Part shown: positions 16,684 through 27,642 of the stretch, piece after piece | Position numbering within the stretch: position 1 is the stretch's first letter | How the letters are laid out: each line of letters opens with the position of its first letter | Assembly (NCBI GenBank): GCA_963843565.1 | Contig: CAWJKY010000004.1 | Location: 449,942 to 513,941, forward strand | From: DASZQY01 sp963843565 | GTDB taxonomy: Bacteria > Pseudomonadota > Alphaproteobacteria > Rhizobiales > Kaistiaceae | Reading direction: 5' to 3' | DNA length: 64,000 bases | Notes under the pieces: generated by a model | What the model was told of the DNA's origin: nothing | The model's input: the letters and a program-made list of their open reading frames with translations, nothing else | The model's database searches: none | Translations under genes and position numbers: made by a program

Positions 16684-17640
16684 ATGTCCCGACTGGCCGA
16701 CCACCGGCGGCCGCTGATCACGGCCGCACCCGACCTCGCCGACGCGGTGGAGCGCTGGCAGCGCAACCTCGGCCGCGAGCGGCGCCTGTCGCCCAAGACC
16801 CTCGACGCCTACGAGCGCGACGCCCGCCAGTTCCTCATCTTCCTGACCGAACACCTCGGCGGCTCGCCGAAGCTCGCCGACATGGCGACGCTGACCACCG
16901 CCGACATCCGCGCCTTCATGGCGGCACGACGGAACGACGGCGCCGGGTCGCGCACGCTTGCCCGCGGCATCGCCGGCATCCGCTCGCTGGTGCGCTTTCT
17001 GGAAAAGGAAGGCCACGCCAACGGCGCGGCGCTTCGCGCCATCCGGCCGCCGCGCCCGAAACGCGCCCTGCCCAAGCCGCTTGCCATCGATCTGGCGCGC
17101 GCCGTCGTCGACGCCGACAACGGCCTCGACGAGGCGCCGTGGGTGGCAGCGCGCAACGCCGCCGTGCTGGCGCTGCTCTATGGATCGGGGTTGCGCATTT
17201 CCGAGGCGCTGTCGCTGAAGCGCAAGGACGCGCCGGACGATGACGAGGCGACGCTGCGCGTTCTCGGCAAGGGCGGCAAGGAGCGCGTCGTGCCCGTGCT
17301 GCCGGCGGTCGCCGCGGCGATTCACCACTATCTCGACCAGTGCCCGTTCACCCCCGGCCCCGAGGCGCCGCTGTTCCTCGGCACGCGCGGCGGGCCGCTC
17401 AACCCGCGCATCGTCCAGCGGGCAATGCAGAAGATGCGCGGCGCGCTGGGCCTGCCGGAGACGGCGACGCCGCACGCGCTCCGCCACTCCTTCGCCACGC
17501 ACCTGCTGGCGAACGGCGGCGACCTTCGCGCCATCCAGGAGCTGCTCGGCCACGCCAGCCTGTCGACCACGCAGATCTACACCGGCGTCGATACGGAGCG
17601 CCTCCTGGCGGTCTACGCGAAGGCGCACCCACGGGCGTGA
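16684..17640 (+). CDS. xerC: Site-specific tyrosine recombinase XerC
   Basis: A 318-residue tyrosine recombinase that, with XerD, resolves chromosome dimers at dif. An N-terminal SAM-like DNA-binding domain (about 15-115) precedes the catalytic domain with R171 (GSGLRISE), K about 197 (LGKGGKER), H264-x-x-R267 (HALRHSFATH), H290 (LLGHASLSTTQIY) and the nucleophile Y299. The ATG at 16684 gives a standard N-terminus; the frame is open further upstream but includes repeat sequence. It follows fsa, as is usual in this order. Confidence 0.94.
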   Translation: MSRLADHRRPLITAAPDLADAVERWQRNLGRERRLSPKTLDAYERDARQFLIFLTEHLGGSPKLADMATLTTADIRAFMAARRNDGAGSRTLARGIAGIRSLVRFLEKEGHANGAALRAIRPPRPKRALPKPLAIDLARAVVDADNGLDEAPWVAARNAAVLALLYGSGLRISEALSLKRKDAPDDDEATLRVLGKGGKERVVPVLPAVAAAIHHYLDQCPFTPGPEAPLFLGTRGGPLNPRIVQRAMQKMRGALGLPETATPHALRHSFATHLLANGGDLRAIQELLGHASLSTTQIYTGVDTERLLAVYAKAHPRA

Positions 17641-17650
17641 GGACCCTCCC

Positions 17651-18166
17651 TCAGCTCCCTTCCCTTTCGCTCAGCCTCTCTACGACCTTCTGGACTTCCG
17701 CCTCCACCGGCAGTTCGACCGAGACCACGATCGGATGTTCGTCGGGGGTGGGCGGCTCGAGGGTCGCGAACTGGCTGTCGAGAAGGCTCGGCGGCATGAA
17801 GTGGCCCGTGCGCCCGCCAAGGCGCGCCGCGACAGTCGACTTGCCGCCGTCGAGGAAGACGAAGGTTACGCGCCGGCCGGCGGCGGCGCGGATGCGGTCG
17901 CGATAGACACGGCGAAGCGCCGAGCAGGCGACGACCACGCCGCCGGGCGCATCATGGATGGCGGCGCCGATGGCATCGAGCCACGGCCAGCGGTCGGAGT
18001 CTTCCAGCGGAACGCCGGCGGTCATCTTGGCGATGTTGGCCGGCGGGTGGAACTCGTCGGCATCGCGGAAGGGCACGCCCAGCACCGCCCCGAGGCGCGC
18101 GCCGACGGTCGACTTGCCGCAGCCGGCGACGCCCATCACCACGATGGCCTGATCCGATGCGCTCAT
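17651..18166 (-). CDS. gntK: Gluconokinase
   Basis: Phosphorylates D-gluconate to 6-phosphogluconate with ATP. The 171-residue P-loop kinase starts MSASDQAIVVMGVAGCGKST (Walker A at 12-20), followed by the gluconate-kinase signatures FRDADEFHPPANIAKM and GVPLEDSDRWPWL, CSALRRVYRDRIR, and the lid GRTGHFMPPSLLDSQFATLE. The length is normal for the GntK/IdnK family. It is convergent with xerC, 10 bp apart, and ends the minus-strand run that starts with mdh. Confidence 0.94.
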   Translation of the reverse strand: MSASDQAIVVMGVAGCGKSTVGARLGAVLGVPFRDADEFHPPANIAKMTAGVPLEDSDRWPWLDAIGAAIHDAPGGVVVACSALRRVYRDRIRAAAGRRVTFVFLDGGKSTVAARLGGRTGHFMPPSLLDSQFATLEPPTPDEHPIVVSVELPVEAEVQKVVERLSEREGS

Positions 18167-18216
18167 GCGGTCCACGCCTGGCGCCTTGTCATCCGGGGGC
18201 CACGCACGGCAGCGCC

Positions 18217-19623
18217 TCAGATCCGGATCGGCTGCGACCACGCCGCGAAGGCAGCCTCGCGCACAGCCTCCGACAGGGTCGGGTGGGCGTGGCAGGTGCG
18301 GGCGAGGTCTTCGGCCGAACCGGCGAATTCCATCAGCACCGCCGCCTCGGCGATCAGTTCGCCGGCGTAGGGGCCGACGATATGGACGCCGAGCACACGG
18401 TCGGTCTCGCGATCGGCCAGCACCTTGACGAAGCCGTCCTTCTCGGCGAGCGCCCGCGCCCGCGCGTTGGCCGAGAACGGGAACTTGCCGGCATGGTAGT
18501 CGATGCCGGCCTCGGTCAGTTCCTCTTCGGTCCGGCCGAGCGAGGCGATCTCCGGCGCGGTGTAGACCACCGACGGAATGATGCCGTAGTTCACGTGGCC
18601 GGCCTCGCCGGCGAGAATCTCGGCAATCGCGATGCCCTCGTCCTCCGCCTTATGCGCGAGCATGGGGCCGCGGACGGCATCGCCGATGGCATAGATGCCG
18701 GGCACGCTGGTCTGGAAGGAATCATCGACCGCGACGCGGCCGCGCGCGTCGCGCGCGATGCCGACCGCCTCCAGGCCCAGCCCTTCCGTGTAGGCGCGCC
18801 TGCCGATCGCGACCAGCGCCACGTCGGCATCGAGCGTTTCGGGCGCGCCGCCCGCCACCGCCTCGACGGCGACCTTCAGCGCCTTGCCCTTGGCCTCGAC
18901 CCCGGCGACCTTGCTCGACAGGCGGAAGGTCATGCCCTGGCGGGTCAGGAAGCGCTGGGTCTGCTTGGCGACCTCACCGTCCATGCCCGGCAGGACGCGG
19001 TCGAGGAACTCGACCACCGCCACCTCGGCGCCGAGGCGGCGCCACACCGAGCCCAACTCCAGCCCGATGACGCCGGCACCGACCACCACCATGCGCGCCG
19101 GCACCTGCGCGAGCGCCAACGCCCCGGTCGAGGAGACGACGCGCTTCTCGTCGATCTCGACGCCGGGGAGCGGGCTCGACTCGGAACCCGTGGCGATCAC
19201 GATCGCCTTTGCCTCCAGCGTCTCAACCGCGCCCTTGTCGGGCGTCACGGTGACATTGCCGGGGGCGGCGATGGCGCCGGTGCCCTGGAAGGCGGTGATC
19301 TTGTTCTTCTTGAACAGGTAGGCGATGCCATCGACGCTCGCCTTGACCACCGAATCCTTGTGGGCCTGCATGGCCTTCAGGTCGAGCTTCGGCGTGCCCA
19401 CCTTGATGCCGAACGTCTCGAAGCGGTGGCCCGCCAGGTCGAACATTTCCGAGGTGTGCAACAGCGCCTTCGACGGGATGCAGCCGACGTTGAGGCAGGT
19501 GCCGCCGAAGGTCGGGCGCTTCTCGACAACGGCGACGGAGAGACCCAGCTGGGCCGCCTTGATGGCGCAGACATAGCCGCCCGGCCCCGAGCCGATGACG
19601 ACGAGATCGTAGGAAGAGGACAA
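18217..19623 (-). CDS. lpdA: Dihydrolipoyl dehydrogenase (E3)
   Basis: FAD-dependent E3 that reoxidises the lipoyl group of 2-oxo acid dehydrogenase complexes, reducing NAD+. From a TTG at 19623 it is 468 residues and starts SSSYDLVVIGSGPGGYVCA. The redox disulfide is C43-C48 (GGTCLNVGC), the NAD loop is VVVGAGVIGLELGSVW, and the C-terminal HAHPTLSE holds the catalytic His-Glu pair. The TTG is preferred since GGGAG lies eight bases before it; an earlier TTG (19662) has no such site. It is the distal member of the sucAB group. Confidence 0.95.
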   Translation of the reverse strand: MSSSYDLVVIGSGPGGYVCAIKAAQLGLSVAVVEKRPTFGGTCLNVGCIPSKALLHTSEMFDLAGHRFETFGIKVGTPKLDLKAMQAHKDSVVKASVDGIAYLFKKNKITAFQGTGAIAAPGNVTVTPDKGAVETLEAKAIVIATGSESSPLPGVEIDEKRVVSSTGALALAQVPARMVVVGAGVIGLELGSVWRRLGAEVAVVEFLDRVLPGMDGEVAKQTQRFLTRQGMTFRLSSKVAGVEAKGKALKVAVEAVAGGAPETLDADVALVAIGRRAYTEGLGLEAVGIARDARGRVAVDDSFQTSVPGIYAIGDAVRGPMLAHKAEDEGIAIAEILAGEAGHVNYGIIPSVVYTAPEIASLGRTEEELTEAGIDYHAGKFPFSANARARALAEKDGFVKVLADRETDRVLGVHIVGPYAGELIAEAAVLMEFAGSAEDLARTCHAHPTLSEAVREAAFAAWSQPIRI

Positions 19624-19748
19624 GGAAGTAGCTCCCGGGTGACGATTGGGAGAGGATGGCAAACAGATAACCTCTCCCGCCGCGCCTGTCAGCGCTTATC
19701 GGCGCATAGCTGGATTTCGTGGGGACCGCGCCGTAGCGGGCGCGCGAC

Positions 19749-20543
19749 TTACGGGGCGTCGAGAATCTTCGCGACCCGCGCCGACAGCCCTTGCATGTCG
19801 AACACCGAGTAGCGCTCGTACCAGGCCTTGTCGTCTGCGCACGAACGCTTCAGATCGGCAACCGCACCGGGCTCCGCCCTGTGCCAGAGCGCGGTCAGAC
19901 CGGCCCCGTCGATGAGCGTGACGACCTCGTCGCGCGGCAGCCCGGCGGCGACCATCGCCCGGCCCGCCGCCACGACCGTGCCGGTCCACTCGTGCGCGAT
20001 GCTCGGGAAAAGCGTCGGCTCGAAGATGGCAAGACACGCGAACGCCCGCGCCTGGAGCGGCAACTCCGTCCCGAACAGCGCCTTGACGTCCTGCCACTGG
20101 GCGTCGGTCGGCGGGTGTTCGACGGTCCTCAGGCCGACCTCCTTGAGGGTCTGCGCGTGCTGCCCGGTCCACCAGGCGGCATCGGCGCCGCGCTGGATCA
20201 CGTAGTTCACCTCGTCGCTGGCGCAATCGATGGGGTCGGCGGCAGGTTCCGCGCCGGCCAGCCGCGATGCGATCGCGCGGACCGCATCGGCGGGAAGCCC
20301 GTTCGCCCACAGACTGGCCACCAGCACACGGTTGCCCGAGTCCCACGCCGCATCGACGACCGCCCGCTGGTCGGGGAAACAGGCAATCTCGATCTGGTGG
20401 GTGAAGATCGAATCGTCGACGTAGACGTCGAGCGCCGCCAGGAGATCGGCGTCGGGCAGGATCCGGTCGGGCAAAACGCCTGCGGCCGCGGCCGGGACCG
20501 CGGTCAGGAGCGCCAGTGCAAGGAGAAACGCCGGTCGCCTCAT
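19749..20543 (-). CDS. Secreted protein of unknown function between sucB and lpdA
   Basis: A 264-residue protein with a clear Sec signal peptide (MRRPAFLLALALLTAVPAAAAG, cleavage about residue 21-22) and five cysteines spaced through the mature part (for example IACFPD, PIDCASDEVNYV, ARAFACLAIFEP, KRSCADDKAWYE), suggesting periplasmic disulfides. I do not recognise the family. It sits 28 bp after the sucB stop on the same strand, and lpdA follows 126 bp later, so it is inside the TCA-cycle transcript unit but probably unrelated biochemically. Confidence 0.8.
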   Translation of the reverse strand: MRRPAFLLALALLTAVPAAAAGVLPDRILPDADLLAALDVYVDDSIFTHQIEIACFPDQRAVVDAAWDSGNRVLVASLWANGLPADAVRAIASRLAGAEPAADPIDCASDEVNYVIQRGADAAWWTGQHAQTLKEVGLRTVEHPPTDAQWQDVKALFGTELPLQARAFACLAIFEPTLFPSIAHEWTGTVVAAGRAMVAAGLPRDEVVTLIDGAGLTALWHRAEPGAVADLKRSCADDKAWYERYSVFDMQGLSARVAKILDAP

Positions 20544-20570
20544 GCGGGTGCGAGCGTTGCGCCGCCCCGC

Positions 20571-21854
<1,284 letters not shown>

Positions 21855-21878
21855 GCCGCTTCGTCCCGTTTCTCAGCC

Positions 21879-24845
21879 CTATTGCGCGAACGCTTCTTCC
21901 AGGAACGCGTTGAGCTGCGCCAGATGCCTTGCCATGAGGCCGGTCGCCGTCGATGCGGCGGCCGCCCGGCCGACGTAGCGCGCCCGCTTCGCACGTCCGC
22001 CGACCTGTTCAAGCACCCACTCGATGTACGGCTCGACGAACGTCCAGCCGCCCATGTTGCGGGGTTCTTCCTGGCACCATACCACGTCCGCCTGTGTGAA
22101 GCGGGACAGCTCCGTGATCAACGCCTTGGCCGGGAACGGATAGAGCTGCTCGACGCGCAGCAGATAGACATCGTCGATGCCGCGCTTCTCGCGCTCGTCG
22201 TAGAGATCGTAATAGACCTTGCCCGAGCACAGCACGACCCGCCTGATCTTCTCGTCGGCGACCAGCTTGACCTTGGCGTCCTTCAGGTACTCCGCATCGT
22301 CCCACAGCAGGCGGTGGAAGGTGGCGCCGGCGCCCATCTCCTCGAGCGTCGAGACGGCGTGCTTGTGGCGCAGCAGCGACTTCGGCGTCATCAGGATGAG
22401 CGGCTTGCGGAAATCGCGATGCAGCTGGCGGCGCAGGGCGTGGAAGTAGTTCGCCGGCGTCGTCAGGTTGGCAACCTGGATGTTGTCCTCCGCGCAGAGC
22501 TGCAGATAGCGCTCCAGCCGCGCCGAGGAGTGTTCCGGCCCCTGCCCTTCGTAGCCGTGCGGCAGCAGCATCACGAGGCCCGACATGCGCAGCCACTTGC
22601 GCTCGCCGGCCGACACGAACTGGTCGATGACCACCTGGGCGCCGTTGGCGAAATCGCCGAACTGGGCCTCCCACAGGGTGAGCGCATTGGGCTCGGCCAG
22701 CGAGAAGCCGTACTCGAAGCCGAGCACCGCCTCTTCCGACAGCATCGAATTGATGACCTCGAAACGCGCCGGCCCCTTGGCGAGCCCGTTGAGCGGGATC
22801 AGGCGTTCCTCGGTATCCTGATCGAACAGCACCGAGTGGCGCTGCGAGAAGGTGCCGCGCTCGACATCCTGGCCGGACAGGCGCACCGGGTGGCCCTCGG
22901 CGATCAGCGTGCCGAACGCCAGCGCCTCGGCGCTTGCCCAGTTGATGCCGACGCCGGCGTCGATCGACTTGCGCCGTTCCTCCACGAAGCGGCGGACGGT
23001 ACGGTGCAGACTGAAGCCGTCGGGCACATCGGTGATCCGGCTGCCGATCGACCTCAGCGCCGCGACATCGACGCCGGTATCGCCACGGCGCACACCGTCG
23101 TCCTTGTCGGCGACCTTGATGCCCGACCAGACGCCGTCGAGCCAGTCGGCCTTGTTGGGGCGATAGTTCTGGCCGGCCTCGAATTCAGCCTCCAGGTGAT
23201 GGCGCCAGCCGGCGCGCGCGTGCTCGACCTCGTCGGCGCTGACCAGCCCCTCCTCGACCAGCTTCTTCGAGTAGATCTCCAGCGTCGTCGGATGATCGGC
23301 GATCGCCTTGTACATCAGCGGCTGGGTAAAGCTCGGCTCGTCGCCCTCGTTATGGCCGTGGCGGCGGTAGCAGAACATGTCGACCACCACCGGCTTGTGG
23401 AACTTCTGCCGGAACTCGGTGGCGACCTTGGCGGCATAGACCACCGCCTCGGGATCGTCGCCGTTGGCGTGCAGGATCAGCGCCTCGACCGTCTTGGCGA
23501 CGTCGGAGGGATAGGGCGAGGAACGCGCGAAGCGCGGATTGGTGGTGAAGCCGATCTGGTTGTTGATGATGACGTGCACCGAACCCGAGGTGCGATGGCC
23601 GCGCAGTTGCGACAGGCCGAAGCATTCGGCGACCACGCCCTGACCGGCAAACGAGGCGTCGCCATGCAGGATGAGCGGCAGGATGCGGCCGCGCTCTTCC
23701 AGCGACACCACCTCGCCGCGCGGCTTGTCGGCGTGCTGGTCCTGCTTGGCGCGCGCCTTGCCGAGAACCACCGGATCGACGATCTCCAGGTGCGACGGGT
23801 TGGCGGTCAGCGACAGGTGGACCTTGTTGCCGGCGAACTCGCGGTCCGACGAGGCGCCGAGGTGGTACTTGACGTCGCCGGAGCCTTCGACCTCGTCGGG
23901 CGAGGCCGAACCGCCCCGGAACTCGTGGAAGATGACCCGGTGCGGCTTGCCGAGCACCTGGGCGAGCACGTTTAGCCGGCCGCGGTGGGACATGCCGACG
24001 ACGATCTCGCGGACGCCGAGGGCGCCGCCGCGCTTGATGATCTGCTCGAGCGCCGGGATCACCAATTCGCCGCCGTCGAGGCCGAAACGCTTGGTGCCGG
24101 TGTACTTGAGGTCGAGGAACTTCTCGAAGCCCTCCGCCTCGATCAGCTTGTTGAGGATCGCCTTCTTGCCTTCCGGCGTGAAGGTGATGCCCTTGTCCGG
24201 CCCCTCGATGCGCTCCTGGATCCACGCCTTCTCGGCGGGATCGGAGATGTGCATGAACTCGACGCCGAGCGTCGAGCAGTAGGTCCGGCGGAGCACCTCG
24301 ACCATCTCGCGGATGGTGGCGAACTCCATGCCGAGCACGTGGTCGATGAAGATGCGCCGGTCGTAATCGGCCTCGCCGAAGCCGTAGGACGCCGGATCGA
24401 GCTCCGCCTCGTCGCCGGCGCGCTCGAGCCCGAGGGGGTCGAGATTGGCGTGGAAATGGCCGCGGATGCGGTAGGCGCGAATCATCATCAACGCGCGCAC
24501 CGAATCGCGCGCCGCACCGAGCACCGTCGCCCCATCGATCTCGGCACCGCGCGAGACGATCTTGGCGGCGATCTTGCGGGCGGCGCCGGCTTCGACCTCC
24601 GCCCAGTTGCCGTCGAGCGCCGAGGTCAGATCGCCGTTGGTGATCGGCGGCCAGTCGGCGCGCTGCCACGACGGCTTGCGCTCGACGCCGCCGTCCTTGA
24701 GGTCGGCAAAAAAGGCCTGCCACTCCGCGTCGACCGACTTGGGGTCTTGCGCGTAGCGCGAGCTCATGTCTTCGAGATAGGGCGCATTCGCGCCGTAGAG
24801 GAAGGATGTCGCCGCGAATGCCTCGTTCGCGTCTTGGCGTGCCAT
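21879..24845 (-). CDS. sucA: 2-oxoglutarate dehydrogenase E1
   Basis: Thiamine-diphosphate-dependent E1 that decarboxylates 2-oxoglutarate. The 988-residue length is typical. It begins with the E2-binding N-terminal helix (FLYGANAPYLEDMSSRYAQD), then the small lid domain, GMSHRGRLNVLAQVLGKPHR, the ThDP motif region GDASFAGQGVVAECF...NNQIGFTTNP, CYRRHGHNEGDEPSFTQP, and the transketolase-like C-domain (HGYEGQGPEHSSARLERYLQ). First gene of the sucA-sucB pair; 126 bp separate it from sucD upstream. Confidence 0.98.
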   Translation of the reverse strand: MARQDANEAFAATSFLYGANAPYLEDMSSRYAQDPKSVDAEWQAFFADLKDGGVERKPSWQRADWPPITNGDLTSALDGNWAEVEAGAARKIAAKIVSRGAEIDGATVLGAARDSVRALMMIRAYRIRGHFHANLDPLGLERAGDEAELDPASYGFGEADYDRRIFIDHVLGMEFATIREMVEVLRRTYCSTLGVEFMHISDPAEKAWIQERIEGPDKGITFTPEGKKAILNKLIEAEGFEKFLDLKYTGTKRFGLDGGELVIPALEQIIKRGGALGVREIVVGMSHRGRLNVLAQVLGKPHRVIFHEFRGGSASPDEVEGSGDVKYHLGASSDREFAGNKVHLSLTANPSHLEIVDPVVLGKARAKQDQHADKPRGEVVSLEERGRILPLILHGDASFAGQGVVAECFGLSQLRGHRTSGSVHVIINNQIGFTTNPRFARSSPYPSDVAKTVEALILHANGDDPEAVVYAAKVATEFRQKFHKPVVVDMFCYRRHGHNEGDEPSFTQPLMYKAIADHPTTLEIYSKKLVEEGLVSADEVEHARAGWRHHLEAEFEAGQNYRPNKADWLDGVWSGIKVADKDDGVRRGDTGVDVAALRSIGSRITDVPDGFSLHRTVRRFVEERRKSIDAGVGINWASAEALAFGTLIAEGHPVRLSGQDVERGTFSQRHSVLFDQDTEERLIPLNGLAKGPARFEVINSMLSEEAVLGFEYGFSLAEPNALTLWEAQFGDFANGAQVVIDQFVSAGERKWLRMSGLVMLLPHGYEGQGPEHSSARLERYLQLCAEDNIQVANLTTPANYFHALRRQLHRDFRKPLILMTPKSLLRHKHAVSTLEEMGAGATFHRLLWDDAEYLKDAKVKLVADEKIRRVVLCSGKVYYDLYDEREKRGIDDVYLLRVEQLYPFPAKALITELSRFTQADVVWCQEEPRNMGGWTFVEPYIEWVLEQVGGRAKRARYVGRAAAASTATGLMARHLAQLNAFLEEAFAQ

Positions 24846-24971
24846 GTCTTGTCAGCATCCGCGGGGTGGGGTCCCGCGCTCTCGGTTGTGCGCGGCCACG
24901 AGCCACGCTCTAATCATCGACCCCGCCCGAAATCAACCTGAATTCCTTGACCCGTATCTGGGGTAGCGACC

Positions 24972-25856
24972 TCAACTCCTCAAGACATCCACCAGCGTCC
25001 GGCCGATGCGGGCCGGCAATTCTGCAACCGTGACCCCGGCGGAGCGCATGGCCTCGATCTTGTTGCCGGCGCCCCCGCTGCCACCTGCAATGATCGCGCC
25101 AGCATGGCCCATGCGGCGGCCGGGCGGCGCCGTCAACCCGGCGATGAAGCCAACCACGGGTTTCTGTCGCCCGCGTGACGCTTCGTCCTTGAGGAAAGCC
25201 GCCGCGACTTCTTCCGAAGCGCCGCCGATCTCGCCGATCATGACGATCGATTTGGTCGCCGGATCCGCGAGGAACATCTCCAGCACGTCGATGAAATCCA
25301 TGCCCTTGACCGGATCGCCGCCGATGCCGACGGCGGTGGTCTGGCCGAGGCCGGCATTGGTGGTCTGGAACACCGCCTCGTAGGTAAGCGTGCCGGAACG
25401 CGAGACGATGCCGACGCTGCCGGTCGCGAAGATGTTACCGGGCATGATGCCGATCTTGCAGGCACCGGCGGTCATGACACCCGGGCAGTTCGGTCCGATC
25501 AGGCGCGACTTCGACCCCGTCAGGGCCCGCCGGACCCGCACCATGTCCGTCACCGGGATGCCCTCGGTGATGCACACGATCAGCGGAATTTCGGCGGCGA
25601 TCGCCTCAAGGATCGCGTCGGCGGCGAACGGCGGCGGCACGTAGATGGCGGTCGCATCGGGGCTGACCGCCGCCACCGCCTCGTGGACCGTGTTGAAGAC
25701 CGGCAGGCCGAGGTGCGTCTGGCCGCCCTTCCCCGGCGACACGCCGCCGACCATCTTCGTGCCGTAGGCGATCGCCTGCTCGGAATGGAAGGTGCCGTTC
25801 TTGCCGGTGAAGCCCTGGCAGATGACCTTCGTGTTGGCGTCGACGAGAATGGACAT
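24972..25856 (-). CDS. sucD: Succinyl-CoA synthetase subunit alpha
   Basis: Alpha subunit (294 residues) of succinyl-CoA synthetase. It has the CoA-binding Rossmann start SILVDANTKVICQGFTGKNG, the CoA-ligase motif GPNCPGVMT, and the phosphohistidine H251 in GRRMGHAGAIIAGG. ATG 25856 is chosen because it matches the family start; the open frame continues upstream through unrelated sequence. Unusually, a secreted-protein gene lies between sucC and sucD. Confidence 0.97.
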   Translation of the reverse strand: MSILVDANTKVICQGFTGKNGTFHSEQAIAYGTKMVGGVSPGKGGQTHLGLPVFNTVHEAVAAVSPDATAIYVPPPFAADAILEAIAAEIPLIVCITEGIPVTDMVRVRRALTGSKSRLIGPNCPGVMTAGACKIGIMPGNIFATGSVGIVSRSGTLTYEAVFQTTNAGLGQTTAVGIGGDPVKGMDFIDVLEMFLADPATKSIVMIGEIGGASEEVAAAFLKDEASRGRQKPVVGFIAGLTAPPGRRMGHAGAIIAGGSGGAGNKIEAMRSAGVTVAELPARIGRTLVDVLRS

Positions 25857-25882
25857 GAGGTGGGTTTCGCTTCTGGCGGGAA

Positions 25883-26413
25883 CTAACGGGGTGGCGTGGA
25901 CGCCCAGGTTTCGAGTGCGAGCGACGCCACGGAGCCCGAGGCATTGAGGATGACAACGACGAGTGGCGCCAGACCCGGCCGCTTCAGCGTCGCCGAAACA
26001 ATGCCGGGCGCGGGCGCGATGATTTCGCCATCGAGCGGACCGAGCAACGGGTTGGCCTCGAGCGTCGCCCGCAGTCCCAGGACCGCGTCCGGCGCCACCG
26101 CGCCAATCACGCCGACCGTGCAATAGCCGCGCTCGCTGTCCGCGAAGGTTTGCCGGATCACCGCGACGAGGCGTTTCCCGTCGGCACTGACGTAGTTCCG
26201 GCTGACCGCATTGCGTATCGTGGCGCCGTAGCTCTCTTGCAGGCCCGCCCGGGCGAGCGCTTCGTCGAGCCCGCCGGCGCCGAGCAGCGCGGCCGGGCAC
26301 ACGCTGGCGAAATCGGAAAGCGCCACGACTTGCGGCTCCTCGGCGCGCGCCATCCCGAACGCGAGGATCATGGGGATCGGGAGCGCCGCCGCGAGGATGG
26401 CCCGGATTGCCAC
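25883..26413 (-). CDS. Secreted protein of unknown function between sucC and sucD
   Basis: A 176-residue protein from a GTG at 26413, five bases after the sucC stop; AGAGG and TAGGCGG elements precede it. It begins with a hydrophobic signal peptide (MAIRAILAAALPIPMILAFG, then MARAEE, likely cut after ARA) and has cysteines in ASVCPAALL and GYCTVGVIG that could pair in the periplasm. I do not recognise the family. The tight spacing implies co-transcription with the succinyl-CoA synthetase genes, where such a gene is not normally found. Confidence 0.75.
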   Translation of the reverse strand: MAIRAILAAALPIPMILAFGMARAEEPQVVALSDFASVCPAALLGAGGLDEALARAGLQESYGATIRNAVSRNYVSADGKRLVAVIRQTFADSERGYCTVGVIGAVAPDAVLGLRATLEANPLLGPLDGEIIAPAPGIVSATLKRPGLAPLVVVILNASGSVASLALETWASTPPR

Positions 26414-26418
26414 CCCGC

Positions 26419-27612
26419 CTAGCCTCTCACCGCACTGACGACCTTCTGGGCGGCATCGTCGAGGTCGTCGGCGCTGATGACGTTGAGGCCCGATTCGGCG
26501 ATGAGCTTCTTGCCGAGTTCGACGTTGGTGCCTTCCAGCCGCACCACCAGCGGCAGCGTCAGCCCGACCTCGCGAACCGCGGCGAGGATGCCCTCGGCGA
26601 CCACGTCGCAGCGCATGATGCCGCCGAAGATGTTGACCAGCACGCCCTTCACGCTCGGGTCCGCGGTGATCAGCTTGAAGGCGGCGGTGACCTTTTCCTT
26701 GCTGGCGCCGCCGCCGACATCGAGGAAGTTGGCGGGCTCGGCGCCGTAGAGCTTGATGATGTCCATGGTCGCCATGGCCAGCCCGGCGCCGTTGACCATG
26801 CAGCCGATGGTGCCGTCGAGAGCGATGTAGTTGAGGTCGCTCTTGGCGGCCTCTACCTCGCGCGGGTCTTCCTCGTCCGGGTCGCGCAGGGCCGCGATGT
26901 CCGGGTGGCGGAACAGCGCGTTGTCGTCGAAGTTGATCTTGGCATCGAGGCAGAGAAGCTCGCCCGTCTCGGTGACCACCAGCGGGTTGATCTCGACCAG
27001 GCTCATGTCCTTGGCCATGAATGCCTCGTAGAGGCCGGCGACCAGCTTCATGCACGCCTTGACCGCGTCGCCGCTGAGGCCGAGCGCATAGGCGATCGTC
27101 TGGCCGACGTAGGGGCTGTAGCCCGCCGCCGGATCGACGTGGACGGTGACGATCTTCTCCGGCGTCTTCTCGGCGACCTCCTCGATGTCCATGCCGCCGG
27201 CCTCGGAGACGACGAAGGCAATGCGCCCGTTGGCGCGATCGACGAGCGCGGAGAGATAGAGCTCGCGGGCAATCGCCGAGCCTTCTTCCAGATAGAGGCG
27301 GCGCACCACCCGGCCGTCGGCGCCGCTCTGCTTGGTGACCAGCGTGGCGCCCAGCATCTGGCCGGCAAACGCGGCGGCCTCGGCCGGCGACTTCGCCAGA
27401 CGCACGCCGCCTGCGGCACCGGCGGAAGCTTCCTTGAACTTGCCCTTGCCGCGCCCGCCCGCGTGGATCTGCGCCTTGACGACGACGATCGGCGACTTCA
27501 GCGAGGCCGCCGCCTTTTCCGCCTCGTCGGCCGAGAACACCGCGACGCCGTTTGCGAGCGGAACGCCGAATTCGCGGAGCACCGCCTTGGCCTGGTACTC
27601 GTGGATGTTCAC
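26419..27612 (-). CDS. sucC: Succinyl-CoA synthetase subunit beta (ADP-forming)
   Basis: Beta subunit (397 residues) with the ATP-grasp domain. Signatures: MNIHEYQAKAVLREFGVPLA, VVKAQIHAGGRGKGKFKEA, EINPLVVTETGELLCLDAKI, the NGAGLAMATMDIIKLYG loop and VNIFGGIMRCDVVAEGI. It follows mdh by 30 bp on the same strand, starting the order mdh-sucC-(secreted gene)-sucD-sucA-sucB common to Hyphomicrobiales. Confidence 0.98.
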   Translation of the reverse strand: MNIHEYQAKAVLREFGVPLANGVAVFSADEAEKAAASLKSPIVVVKAQIHAGGRGKGKFKEASAGAAGGVRLAKSPAEAAAFAGQMLGATLVTKQSGADGRVVRRLYLEEGSAIARELYLSALVDRANGRIAFVVSEAGGMDIEEVAEKTPEKIVTVHVDPAAGYSPYVGQTIAYALGLSGDAVKACMKLVAGLYEAFMAKDMSLVEINPLVVTETGELLCLDAKINFDDNALFRHPDIAALRDPDEEDPREVEAAKSDLNYIALDGTIGCMVNGAGLAMATMDIIKLYGAEPANFLDVGGGASKEKVTAAFKLITADPSVKGVLVNIFGGIMRCDVVAEGILAAVREVGLTLPLVVRLEGTNVELGKKLIAESGLNVISADDLDDAAQKVVSAVRG

Positions 27613-27642
27613 GCCTGCCCCCCCTCGCCGGCTCCGCCGGAT

